Below, one piece after another: positions 16,507-25,616 of a stretch of DNA of 33,808 bases. The first letter of the stretch is position 1, and each line of letters opens with the position of its first letter. This DNA comes from Acidimicrobiales bacterium (GTDB taxonomy: Bacteria; Actinomycetota; Acidimicrobiia; Acidimicrobiales; RAAP-2). The DNA lies in the NCBI GenBank assembly GCA_030043315.1, contig JASHYA010000119.1, positions 1-33,808 of the forward strand, in the 5' to 3' direction. The notes beneath the pieces were generated by a model that ran no database searches, was not told the origin of the DNA, and was given only the letters and a program-made list of their open reading frames with translations. The position numbers and the translations under genes were made by a program.

Positions 16507-16527
16507 GCGATCAACGAATTGAATCGC
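16507..16527 (+). terminator. Weak hairpin just after arsR stop
   Basis: GCGATCAA-CGAA-TTG(A)ATCGC: 8-bp stem with a 1-nt bulge and tetraloop, followed by tgtgtt. Confidence 0.3.
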
Positions 16528-16601
16528 TGTGTTCGCCAATTGATCCGGGAGTCGCGGCGCGGGATGTTTCGAGCTGGAGGGGACGGGCGCATCCCCTGCT
16601 G

Positions 16602-16982
16602 TCAGCCCCGCGACCTCCTACTTCTCTTCTTCATCTTCGCCGGCAGCAACAGCTCCGCGATCCAGCTGAACACCGCGATCACCAGCCCCCCCAGCACCGC
16701 GGCACCGAAGTTGTCGATGGTCAGATGTTGCGAGATCGCAGCGGTGATCTCCAAAACCGCGGCGTTGATGACCAACAAGAAGAGGCCCAGGGTGAGGACG
16801 ATGAGAGGGAGGCTGAGCAGCCGGAAAATCCGACCGAGGATCAGGTTGACCACCGAGAAGATGGCCGCCAGCCACACGTACCAGATGAAGCCGCCGTGTA
16901 CGTTCAACCCGGGAACGAGGCGCGTTGCCGCGGCGATGATCACCGCCAGCACGATCAGCCGGACCGCCAACCGGAGCAGCAC
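16602..16982 (-). CDS. Phage-holin-4 / YvlD-like small membrane protein
   Basis: LLRLAVRLIVLAVIIAAATRLVPGLNVHGGFIWYVWLAAIFSVVNLILGRIFRLLSLPLIVLTLGLFLLVINAAVLEIT is typical of this 4-TM family. Confidence 0.88.
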   Translation of the reverse strand: MLLRLAVRLIVLAVIIAAATRLVPGLNVHGGFIWYVWLAAIFSVVNLILGRIFRLLSLPLIVLTLGLFLLVINAAVLEITAAISQHLTIDNFGAAVLGGLVIAVFSWIAELLLPAKMKKRSRRSRG

Positions 16983-17058
16983 GTCAGCACACCTCTTGGG
17001 CGGCCCAGCGTTCGGGCCTGACGATCATCGCAACGCCTCGCGGATCAGTACACCGGGC

Positions 17059-17340
17059 CTACGCGCCGAGCAGCTTTGCCTTCTGTGCCGCGAACTCGTC
17101 CTCGGTCAGGATGCCCTGGTCACGCAGCTCCGCAAACTGCTTGAGCTGCTCGATGACGCCGGGATCCATCGCCGTGGACGCCACCGGCGCTGCGGAGACA
17201 GGGGTGGCGGCCGCGGGTTGCTGGTCATACCGGGCCTGCTGACGCGCGGCCACCCGCGCGCTGACGGCAGTAGCGGTGCCTGCGATCACGGCGGTGCGGC
17301 CAGCAGTTCGCACCAACCCCCGCGGACGAAGAAGCGGCAT
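17059..17340 (-). CDS. SHOCT-domain protein
   Basis: MPLLRPRGLVRTAGRTAVIAGTATAVSARVAARQQ...IEQLKQFAELRDQGILTEDEFAAQKAKLLGA; ggaggg RBS upstream of 17340. Confidence 0.88.
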   Translation of the reverse strand: MPLLRPRGLVRTAGRTAVIAGTATAVSARVAARQQARYDQQPAAATPVSAAPVASTAMDPGVIEQLKQFAELRDQGILTEDEFAAQKAKLLGA

Positions 17341-17386
17341 CCTAACCCTCCTTGTTGACGATGATCCCGGCGAGCGACCCGCTCGC

Positions 17387-17812
17387 CTAGGCGCCCGCCG
17401 CGGCCAGGTCGGCGAGGGCAGCGTCGACCAGCTCCGCGGGGATGCGTGCACCCTCCATGATCACGCCCTGGGCATCGCGAACGGCTTGTGCGAGCTCCGT
17501 CGCCCAGGTGTCCTCCCAGACGATCACGACGGCAGAAGAACCGGGTTCCAGCGACTCAGCAACGTAGGCGACGTCCTCTTCGTTGGCGAGGCCGTCGACC
17601 TCACCTTGAAGACTGGCATACGGCGCCAACTCATCGAGCTGGTCGAACTCAAAGGTCGTCACCGAGCCATCGGCGTCCTTCAAGATGAAGACGAGGTCGA
17701 TGATGCGGACGGTCCCGCTCTCGATGAGCTTCGCCATCGGTGGGACGATGTCGTCCTTGAAGTGGTTGCCCGGGAACCGGATGACGATGTACTCGACGGG
17801 ACCAACGGGCAC
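17387..17812 (-). CDS. DUF6325-like protein (DUF1269-related)
   Basis: MPVGPVEYIVIRFPGNHFKDDIVPPMAKLIESGTVRIIDLVFILKDADGSVTTFEFDQLD...PGSSAVVIVWEDTWA; GTG start with aggaggc RBS. Confidence 0.8.
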   Translation of the reverse strand: MPVGPVEYIVIRFPGNHFKDDIVPPMAKLIESGTVRIIDLVFILKDADGSVTTFEFDQLDELAPYASLQGEVDGLANEEDVAYVAESLEPGSSAVVIVWEDTWATELAQAVRDAQGVIMEGARIPAELVDAALADLAAAGA

Positions 17813-18239
17813 CGGAGCCTCCTAATGTCGGATCAGTCGCTGCGCTGCGTCGGGAGGAATCGACTCGACGGCACTATATCGCGGGAACCGCCGTGCACCA
17901 CCCGGTTCACACGACCTCGCTCCTTCCGCCGCTACGTGGTCTGACGAGAGGTGACGGTCGACGTTCCTCGCTGCCTTCCCTGTCCAGCGAATGGCGCGGT
18001 GTGTCAACTCCATCCCGCCATGGCTTTGTGTGGAGGAGGACGACGAGACCACGGGGTGTGCAAGATCTGCACCACCGCCAGGAGCATCACCGTGACGACC
18101 CCCAGAGCGACGAGGCCACCAACCGGCTGGCCATTCGATTAGCATGCGAAAAGGCGGCGGTTCAATTGCTGCACCGTTGGCCCGAGAGCATGCGTCGGAC
18201 CGGGTCGTCGTCACAATTGGCCTCGATCACGGAAGGGAA

Positions 18240-18650
18240 ATGGGAGTCGTGAGCATGATTGCCTTCATCTATCCGCTCTTGAGCATCTTCTGGTCGATAT
18301 TCATCTTCTTCGGGTTCATCATCTGGATCTGGGTTCTGGTGATGGTCTTTACGGACATCTTCCGGAGCCCGGACATGGGCGGGGTGCACAAGGCGCTCTG
18401 GTTCATCTTTGTTCTTTTCTTACCGATCTTGGGCGCGTTCTTCTACTTGATCGTGCGTGGCGGAAAAATGCAGGAGCACTCGGTCCGGGCGGCACAGGCT
18501 CGAGACGAGGCCTTCAAGCAGTACGTGCGGGATGCGGCAGGTGCCGACGGATCACCGGCCGACCAGCTCGCGAAGTTGGCGGATCTCGCGCAACGCGGCG
18601 TGATCACCCAGAACGAGTTCGAACAGCAGAAGGCGAAGATCCTCGGCTGA
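18240..18650 (+). CDS. PLDc_N-like membrane + SHOCT-domain protein
   Basis: Two TM helices (IFWSIFIFFGFIIWIWVLVMVFTDIFRSPDMGG..KALWFIFVLFLPILGAFFYLIVRG), then SHOCT DQLAKLADLAQRGVITQNEFEQQKAKILG. Confidence 0.88.
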   Translation: MGVVSMIAFIYPLLSIFWSIFIFFGFIIWIWVLVMVFTDIFRSPDMGGVHKALWFIFVLFLPILGAFFYLIVRGGKMQEHSVRAAQARDEAFKQYVRDAAGADGSPADQLAKLADLAQRGVITQNEFEQQKAKILG

Positions 18651-18755
18651 GGCGCAGCATCCATCGGGGACCGGTCCGTGCCACCGAGCTCGTGACGGAG
18701 ACATAGGCGATCTCTCGCCGGAGCCGCGCTGTGGCCGCTGTCGACGCGACCCGAT

Positions 18756-19340
18756 TCACGTTGCGTGCTTGGCCAGGTCGCGCAGGACGAGCGAGGTGAT
18801 GATGTCGAAGATGCCGAGGACGATGAACCACACCCCAAGGAGGACCGCCAGGACGGTGAGCGAACCAACCGGTGCGGCGACGACAACGATTCCGGCTATG
18901 AGGCTCAGCACACCGAAGGCGATTTGCCAACCACGACCGGCGCGGTCCTCTTGGTTGAACCCCGCCATGAGTGACACGACTCCCTGAGCGATCCAGGTGA
19001 TCCCCACAAGCAGTGCGATGAGGACCCGGGTGACATCGAGATGACGGATCAGCACCACCCCGAGAACGACGAACATCAAACCGACGATGGCCGGCCATCC
19101 GCGGTGACCGGTTGAAGGGTCGAGGGCCCGGATCAGCTGAAACAATCCAGAGACAACGAGCAGGACTCCGACCAGAACTGCAATCACGTTGAGTGAAGTG
19201 GTGGGGTGCACTACGACAACGACCCCCAGTGCCAGAGTGACGATACCCACGAACAGCCCCACCTGCCATGACGTCGCGAGGGCAGCCACGCTCATTCCCG
19301 TCGCATCCCCAACCTCGCCGCCGCCAGACCGGTGAGACAT
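18756..19340 (-). CDS. HdeD-family acid-resistance membrane protein
   Basis: GLFVGIVTLALGVVVVVHPTTSLNVIAVLVGVLLVVSGLFQLIRAL...GVVLIRHLDVTRVLIALLVGITWIAQGVVSLMAG; repeated 2-TM units. Confidence 0.85.
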   Translation of the reverse strand: MSHRSGGGEVGDATGMSVAALATSWQVGLFVGIVTLALGVVVVVHPTTSLNVIAVLVGVLLVVSGLFQLIRALDPSTGHRGWPAIVGLMFVVLGVVLIRHLDVTRVLIALLVGITWIAQGVVSLMAGFNQEDRAGRGWQIAFGVLSLIAGIVVVAAPVGSLTVLAVLLGVWFIVLGIFDIITSLVLRDLAKHAT

Positions 19341-19546
19341 CGATTGCTCCTCGCTCAACTGGTGCCCGTGCAGCTTCACCACCTTAGCAACTACCTCGTG
19401 CCCCACCCATGAAATCATTCCGACGGGACGGCCGCTGGAGGCGTTCAGCGCGGCCGTGAACCCCGGCGGCTCATCGCACAAGGCGACCGACCGTTGCACA
19501 GGAGGTCGCATAACCCGGAAGCTGTGCGATGTTGCAGACAGGCGGA

Positions 19547-20215
19547 TCAGGCGAGGCCGTGGTCCCGCGCGTAACGCACTGCGCTCGACCTGTCCGATGA
19601 GCCCGTCTTGGCGAAGATGCGGTTGACGTGGCTCTTCACGGTGTGAGGACTGAGGTAGAGGGACGCGGCGATCTCGGGATTGGCCATGCCGCTGGCCATC
19701 ATGACGAGGACCTCTGCCTCTCTTTTCGTGAGGCCGTCGGGTAGTCGGTCGGGGAGCTCCCGAAGCGGGTTATCCGGACCACGAGTGGCGGCACCGACGA
19801 GCGCGGCTTGGATCGAGCGGTCGAGAACGGCGAGACCGGTGACGGAGCTCCGCAGCGCGTGGGCGATGTCGGCGCGGTCAGCGTCTTTGGTCAGATAGCT
19901 GCGCGCGCCGGCGCTGAGTGCGGCGAGGACAGACGCGTCGTCGGCGTAGGTGGTGAGCACGACGATTGCGATCTCGGGGTGGTGCTGACGGAGATGGTGG
20001 GTGGCTTGGATACCGTCGACCCCTGGCATGTGGAGGTCGAGGAGGATGGCGTCGGGGTGGTGTCGACCGCAAAGATCGATCGCTTCTTGACCGTCGGCGG
20101 CGGAAGCCACCACCTCGATGTCTGGCAGGAGATCGAGCAGCAGCACCAGGCCTTCGCGGACGCTCGCCTGGTCGTCGGCGACGATGATCCGCACGGGAGC
20201 CTGTACCTCGGTCAT
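19547..20215 (-). CDS. NarL/FixJ-type response regulator (REC + LuxR HTH)
   Basis: IIVADDQASVREGLVLLLDLLPDIEVV..DAILLDLHMPGVDG..LTTYADD..LTKREAEVLVMMASGMANPEIAASLYLSPHTVKSHVNRIFAKTGSSDR. Confidence 0.96.
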   Translation of the reverse strand: MTEVQAPVRIIVADDQASVREGLVLLLDLLPDIEVVASAADGQEAIDLCGRHHPDAILLDLHMPGVDGIQATHHLRQHHPEIAIVVLTTYADDASVLAALSAGARSYLTKDADRADIAHALRSSVTGLAVLDRSIQAALVGAATRGPDNPLRELPDRLPDGLTKREAEVLVMMASGMANPEIAASLYLSPHTVKSHVNRIFAKTGSSDRSSAVRYARDHGLA

Positions 20216-21363
20216 TGGGGGACCTGGGCCGTCACCACCCAATTACCTTCGCTCGCGCGAGCCTCGAGCGAACCGCCGATGAGCAGGAGCCGTTCGCGCA
20301 TGCCTGCGAGGCCGTAGCCGCCATTGGCGGTCTCCAGGCAGGGCCGGTCGGACGGGCCGTTGCTGAGGGGACTGAGCACCCTGAGCGTCGTTGGGCCATC
20401 GGAGAAGTCGAGCCGCATGGCGACCGGCTGGTGAGGGGCGTGCTTGGCCGCATTGACGAGGGACTCCTGGGCGGCGCGGGTCAATGCCAGCGCGGCGTCG
20501 GGCGTGAGGGGGCGTGGCCGTCCAGTGACTTCGAGGCTGACGGGGGTGAGGTACTGGTGCCGGTGCTCGCTTCCGAGCTCGTCGAGCGCATCGGCGAGCG
20601 GCGGGGTGTCGGAGCGCAGTGCCTGGAGTGCTCGACGGGTCTCGGTGAGCCCTTCGGCGGCGAACCGTTGGGCCCGGTTGAGCAGGTCGACGGCCCGTTC
20701 CACGTCACCTTGGTCGGTCAGCACCGCCCGGGCCGCTTGGATCTGGACCCCGAGTGAGCCGAGCGAGTGGGCGAGCACGTCGTGGATCTCCCGGGCGATG
20801 CGGTTGCGCTCGTCGAGCGCGGCGGCGCGGCTTTGCTCCGTGCGCAGTTCTTCGGCGTTCGCCAGGAGCGCTGCCGACTGTTCGGCCTGGACGCGGTAGC
20901 CGAGGAGCAGCCGACCGAAGAGGAGCCCGACGATCATGAGCATAGGAACGCCGACCAGTCCCCACAGGCCGACGTCGTAGGCGAGGCCGCCGGCATCGAC
21001 GGCCAGGACACCAGCCGCGGCGACCAAGCACGCGGTCCACAGCCCGAAGTCGTACGCGGCGACACCCGCGGCCATGGCGGCGAGGACGACGAAGGGCGCT
21101 CCGCTGCTGGTGAGCGCCGCCCACCCGCAGGTCACCACGCTCGCTGCGAGGAGATAGGGCAGCATCCGGCGTAGCAGCGGCCGGGACGGGGAGCGCTGAA
21201 CCACCACCCGCACTCCTAAGGCCAGCGCTCCGATGACGGAGGCATCGACCAAGTCGACGAGGTTCCGGGTCACCCCGTACGGGAGGGTGAACACCGAGAT
21301 CCCGACGACGACCACGACGGTCGCGATCGCCGCCCAGGTAACCCGGTTCAGGCGGCTCGACAC
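20212..21363 (-). CDS. Histidine kinase (HisKA_3 / NarX-LiaS type)
   Basis: ERNRIAREIHDVLAHSLGSLGVQIQAARAVL, AAQESLVNAAKHAP, GYGLAGMRERLLLIGGSL; N-terminal TM helices; 4-bp ATGA overlap with the response regulator. Confidence 0.95.
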   Translation of the reverse strand: MSSRLNRVTWAAIATVVVVVGISVFTLPYGVTRNLVDLVDASVIGALALGVRVVVQRSPSRPLLRRMLPYLLAASVVTCGWAALTSSGAPFVVLAAMAAGVAAYDFGLWTACLVAAAGVLAVDAGGLAYDVGLWGLVGVPMLMIVGLLFGRLLLGYRVQAEQSAALLANAEELRTEQSRAAALDERNRIAREIHDVLAHSLGSLGVQIQAARAVLTDQGDVERAVDLLNRAQRFAAEGLTETRRALQALRSDTPPLADALDELGSEHRHQYLTPVSLEVTGRPRPLTPDAALALTRAAQESLVNAAKHAPHQPVAMRLDFSDGPTTLRVLSPLSNGPSDRPCLETANGGYGLAGMRERLLLIGGSLEARASEGNWVVTAQVPQ

Positions 21364-21415
21364 CTTTCAATTATCGCCCAATCACGACCGCCGGCCCTCA
21401 GCCCGGAGGGTGGAT

Positions 21416-21450
21416 CCCGGTATGAATCGGTCGGCGTACGTCATACCGGG
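21416..21450. promoter_or_regulatory. Perfect 10-bp inverted repeat with 15-nt spacer in the HK/ABC intergenic region
   Basis: CCCGGTATGA - ATCGGTCGGCGTACG - TCATACCGGG; the arms are exact reverse complements. Confidence 0.8.
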
Positions 21451-21538
21451 CTCGTCCCGTCCTCGTCCCAGCGCGGGCCTTCGAAACCCAACCGGCGGGC
21501 TGACGACAGCGCCGGGCTCGGGCCGCAAACTCGTCAAC

Positions 21539-22285
21539 ATGACAGCGACTACTACGAACGTCGTCGAGGCCGCACGGGCCATCGATCTCGTCAAGGCCTA
21601 CGGTGCCGGCCAGGCTCAGGTCCACGCGTTGGCCGGGGTGTCGGTCCGCTTCGAGGCGAGCCGGTTCACCGCGGTCATGGGACCGTCGGGGTCGGGAAAG
21701 TCGACCCTCATGCACTGCATGGCCGGCCTCGACCGCCCGACCTCAGGGCAGAGTCTCATCGAAGGCACGGACCTGACTTCGCTCGGCGACGGCCGGTTGA
21801 CCGAGCTGCGCCGTGACCGGATCGGCTTCGTCTTCCAGTCCTTCAATCTGGTGCCGACCCTCACCGCGGCCGAGAACATCACCCTGCCCGTCGATCTGGC
21901 AGGTCGAAAGGTCGACAAGTCATGGTTCGATCACCTGGTCACCCAGCTCGGCCTCGCCAACCGCCTCGGTCACCGTCCCAGTGAGATGTCGGGGGGACAA
22001 CAGCAGCGCGTGGCGTGCGCCCGAGCCCTCATCAACCGTCCGGCGCTGGTCTTCGCCGACGAGCCGACCGGCAACCTCGACTCCAACGCCTCCGCAGAGC
22101 TGCTCACCTTCTTGCAGCACTCCGTCGCGGAGATGGGCCAATCGATCGTCATGGTCACCCACGACCCGCACGGCGCGTCCTTCGCCGACCGGGTGGTGTT
22201 CCTCTCGGACGGGCGGGTCGTCGACGAGCTGGAAGCCCCGACGGCGGACTCGGTCCTCGAGCGGATGCGGACCCTCGGATCCTGA
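21539..22285 (+). CDS. ABC transporter ATP-binding protein (LolD/MacB type)
   Basis: Walker A GPSGSGKSTLMHCMAG, signature MSGGQQQRVACARAL, Walker B LVFADEPTGNLDS. Confidence 0.96.
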   Translation: MTATTTNVVEAARAIDLVKAYGAGQAQVHALAGVSVRFEASRFTAVMGPSGSGKSTLMHCMAGLDRPTSGQSLIEGTDLTSLGDGRLTELRRDRIGFVFQSFNLVPTLTAAENITLPVDLAGRKVDKSWFDHLVTQLGLANRLGHRPSEMSGGQQQRVACARALINRPALVFADEPTGNLDSNASAELLTFLQHSVAEMGQSIVMVTHDPHGASFADRVVFLSDGRVVDELEAPTADSVLERMRTLGS

Positions 22286-22286
22286 C

Positions 22287-24815
22287 ATGGGACGGGTCAC
22301 CCTCAAGGGCATCCTCGCCCACAAACTGCGTCTGGCGCTCACTGCCATCGCCATCATCCTCGGCGTCACCTTCATCGCCGGGACCTATGTGCTCACCGAC
22401 ACGTTGCACGCCACCTTCGACGCCCTTGTTGGCTCCATTTACCAGAACATCGACTTCCAGGTCCGCGGCGTTGCCCAGTTCCCGACCAAGGACGCAGCCA
22501 CGGCGACACGCAACCCCATCTCCGAGTCGCTCCTCGCCACCGTCCGCAAGGTGCCGGGGGTAGAAGTGGCGGAGGGAACAGTCTCGGGATCCGTCCAGTT
22601 CGTCGCTCCGGACGGGACGCTCATCGCCAATGGCGGGGAGCCGACCCTCGGAGTGAACTTCGACCCGAACCCCCAGGTCTCCGATCTGCGAATCGTCGAA
22701 GGCCGGGCGCCTTCGGCTCCCTATGACGTCGTGATGGACGCTGCCACCGCCCAGAAGTACCACTTCCACGTCGCTCAGCGCGTGAAGATCCTCTCCGCGC
22801 TCGGGACGGACACCTTCACGATCTCGGGAATCGCCCAGTACGGCTCGGCGAACACGCTGGCCGGCGTGACCCTGGCCGGCTTCACGCTCCCAACGGCCCA
22901 GCGGCTCATGCAAGAACCCAGGCAGCTGAGCAACATCAACATCGTGACCCGGCCGGGGACCGACCAGGCAGCCGTCGGACGGGCCATCGCCCGAGTGCTG
23001 CCAAAGGGCGTGCAGGTGGTGACCGGGAAGACCGTGCTCGCCGAGCAGACCAGCTCGATCGACCAGGACCTGTCCTTCTTCTCCACCGCGCTCCTCATCT
23101 TCGCCCTGATTGCCCTCTTCGTCGGAGCCTTCACCATCTTCAACACCTTCTCGATCCTCGTCGGCCAACGCACCCGGGAGCTGGCTCTGCTCAGGGCCGT
23201 GGGCGCCACCCGCCGCCAGGTGTTCCGCTCGGTGCTGGCCGAAGCGGCGATCGTCGGGCTCCTCGCCTCGGGGATCGGGCTGGGTCTGGGCGTCCTCACT
23301 GCGCTCGGCATCGAGGAGCTCCTGCGCGGTTTCGGGATCACCCTGCCGGCAGGAGCCCTCGTCTTCGAGGCCCGCACCGTGATCGTCTCACTGGCTGTCG
23401 GCGTCGGCGTCACGGTCGTCTCTGCCCTCGGCCCGGCACGCCGCGCGGTGCGTGTCCCGCCTGTCGCCGCCCTGGGCGACCGCGAGCTCGACGCCGGGTT
23501 CCCGGCTCGACGTCGAGCGGTCGCCGGTGCCGTCCTCTTCGCCCTCGGAGTGGTCTTCCTCGCCTCCGGCCTGGCCAAGCCCGAGGTGAGCCTGGTCGGT
23601 CTCGGCGCGGCGGCCATCTTTCTCGGCGTCGCGATCCTCGCGCCGACCTTTTCACGACCGCTCGCAAGCGTCATCGGTCGCCCGTTCGTGCGGGTCCTCG
23701 GGGTAGGAGGCCGGATCGGCCGGGAGAACTCGATCCGCAACCCCCGCCGGACCGCGCAGACGGCAGCGGCGCTGATGGTGGGCATGGCGCTGGTCGCGGT
23801 GATGGCGATCTACAGCGCCTCTGCCTCGCGCTCGACCACGGGCAGCTTCGACAGCGCGGTGCGGGCGGACCTCATCGTCTCGACCACCTCGAGCGACGAG
23901 GCCGGGACCGTCAACCCGGGACTCCCGCACGTGCTCGCCTCCCTTCCCGGCGTCACCGCCTCGACGGTCGTCTACGGCGGCCAGTTCGAGGTCGGCCAGA
24001 CAGTCGAGCAGTTGAAGGCCATCTCCAGCGGAGGCCTGGCCGACACGATCATCGTCCACATGGTGAGCGGGAGCCTCGGATCGCTGCGGCACGGCAGCCT
24101 GCTCGTCGACTCCACGACGGCTCGTCGAAACCATCTCGCCGTCGGCGATCCCGTCAGGGTGAAGTTCGCCCTCAGCGGACCGACCACGATGCGTGTCGGG
24201 GGCATCTACCAGCCCAACGCGGTCATCGGCAGCTACCTCATCGGCGACGCCTTCTACCGGAGCCACTACGCCGATCCCACCCCTGGCGCTGTTCTGCTCG
24301 ACACCGACGGCAGCTCCCGGGTCGAGATGCTCGTGCGGCACGCCGTCGCCCCCTACCGCGGCCTTCAGGTCCAGACGGCCGCGGAATTCAAGAAGTCCGA
24401 GACCGCACAGGTCAACCGGGTTCTCGGGTTGGTCTACGCCCTTCTGGCGCTCGCCGTGCTCATCGCTCTCATCAGCATCGTGAACACGCTCATGCTGTCG
24501 GTGCTCGAGCGCACTCGCGAGATCGGGCTCCTGCGTGCAGTCGGCATGCGGCGCCACCAGGTCCGCACCATGATCCGTTCCGAGGCGGTGATCCTCGCCG
24601 CCTTCGGCGCCATCATCGGGTTGCTTCTCGGGGCCGGACTCGGAGTGGCCCTGGTCGCGTCCCTCGGCTCCCAGGGTGTGACGATCACCACAGTCCCAAT
24701 CGCGGAGTTGGTCGCGTTCTTCGTGCTTGCGTGCGCACTTGGTCTCGGAGCGGCGACCTGGCCGGCCCGTCGGGCGGCCCGGCTCGACGTTCTCCAGGCC
24801 ATCGCCACCAACTGA
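22287..24815 (+). CDS. FtsX/MacB-type ABC transporter permease
   Basis: 843 aa in frame from ATG 22287. N-terminal TM + periplasmic domain; two FtsX segments (NTFSILVGQRTRELALLRAVGATRRQV and NTLMLSVLERTREIGLLRAVGMRRHQVRTMIRSEA). Confidence 0.95.
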   Translation: MGRVTLKGILAHKLRLALTAIAIILGVTFIAGTYVLTDTLHATFDALVGSIYQNIDFQVRGVAQFPTKDAATATRNPISESLLATVRKVPGVEVAEGTVSGSVQFVAPDGTLIANGGEPTLGVNFDPNPQVSDLRIVEGRAPSAPYDVVMDAATAQKYHFHVAQRVKILSALGTDTFTISGIAQYGSANTLAGVTLAGFTLPTAQRLMQEPRQLSNINIVTRPGTDQAAVGRAIARVLPKGVQVVTGKTVLAEQTSSIDQDLSFFSTALLIFALIALFVGAFTIFNTFSILVGQRTRELALLRAVGATRRQVFRSVLAEAAIVGLLASGIGLGLGVLTALGIEELLRGFGITLPAGALVFEARTVIVSLAVGVGVTVVSALGPARRAVRVPPVAALGDRELDAGFPARRRAVAGAVLFALGVVFLASGLAKPEVSLVGLGAAAIFLGVAILAPTFSRPLASVIGRPFVRVLGVGGRIGRENSIRNPRRTAQTAAALMVGMALVAVMAIYSASASRSTTGSFDSAVRADLIVSTTSSDEAGTVNPGLPHVLASLPGVTASTVVYGGQFEVGQTVEQLKAISSGGLADTIIVHMVSGSLGSLRHGSLLVDSTTARRNHLAVGDPVRVKFALSGPTTMRVGGIYQPNAVIGSYLIGDAFYRSHYADPTPGAVLLDTDGSSRVEMLVRHAVAPYRGLQVQTAAEFKKSETAQVNRVLGLVYALLALAVLIALISIVNTLMLSVLERTREIGLLRAVGMRRHQVRTMIRSEAVILAAFGAIIGLLLGAGLGVALVASLGSQGVTITTVPIAELVAFFVLACALGLGAATWPARRAARLDVLQAIATN

Positions 24816-24895
24816 CCGAAGCCAGCTCGCTCGACACAGGGCACGTGCCATTTCAGATGGACCGTCGACGAGACGGTCGCCGTCAGCCGTACGTC

Positions 24896-25363
24896 CTACG
24901 TCTCGCTTGGCTGCAGAACCTTCTCCATGAAGACACGCCGATAACCATCCTCGGTGCGCCGGTCGATCTCCCGGTAGCCGAGGTGCGAGTAAAGGGCGAC
25001 GTTCTCCGTCATGACCTCGTTGGTATAGAGGCAGAGGCGTCCGAAGCCCTGGCGTCGGGCCTCTTCCTCTGCGAAATCCAGGAGCCGCCGTCCGAGCCCG
25101 CGGCCGTGAGCGCCGGGGTGCACCGCGACGTTGTCAACGAGCAGGGCATCATCGGTAGGTATCAGGCATATGAGGCCCCTGATCGGTCGGCCGATGACCC
25201 ACACTTCGCTCGCCTGGATGTGCGGTCGCACGTCTTCGAGCATCGGGGCCGGTGCACGGTCCATGCGGGCCAGGTACTTGCTGTAGGCAGCGTTGACGAT
25301 CTCCCGTAGCGCGGGCAGATCGAGTTCCGTGGCCGGACGTGGATCAGTGCGTCGTTCCGCCAC
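24896..25363 (-). CDS. GNAT-family N-acetyltransferase
   Basis: LLVDNVAVHPGAHGRGLGRRLLDFAEEEARRQGFGRLCLYTNEVMTENVALYSHLGYREI is GNAT motif A/B. Confidence 0.93.
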   Translation of the reverse strand: MAERRTDPRPATELDLPALREIVNAAYSKYLARMDRAPAPMLEDVRPHIQASEVWVIGRPIRGLICLIPTDDALLVDNVAVHPGAHGRGLGRRLLDFAEEEARRQGFGRLCLYTNEVMTENVALYSHLGYREIDRRTEDGYRRVFMEKVLQPSET

Positions 25364-25616
25364 TCGAACAGTATGTCCGCGCGCGGCTCAGGACCGCCTC
25401 ACCGCCGTGCACGGAATGTCCAAGTCCACGAAGATCCGCGATTGACGAGCGTGGCTTCTCGTAGGCCTGATGCGGCGTGCTCCTGAGATTGGAGCGAAAT
25501 CGAGCAAGCCACGAGCTGCAGAGCGGTCACCGCCGTTTCCGCCACCGACCACGGCTCGCCGTGGACCCGGAGACCACCAACCGTTGTGCGCCATCGAGGC
25601 GAGTCAACAGGGCCTG

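Noticed and set aside
17951-18142. Cys-rich ORF (CLPC...CQLH...CKIC) that might be a zinc ribbon
   Set aside because: No RBS seen, no family match and Cys spacing irregular; likely chance.
22155-23168. 337-aa minus-strand acidic ORF
   Set aside because: Antisense to the FtsX permease; Glu/Asp/Gly-rich shadow translation.
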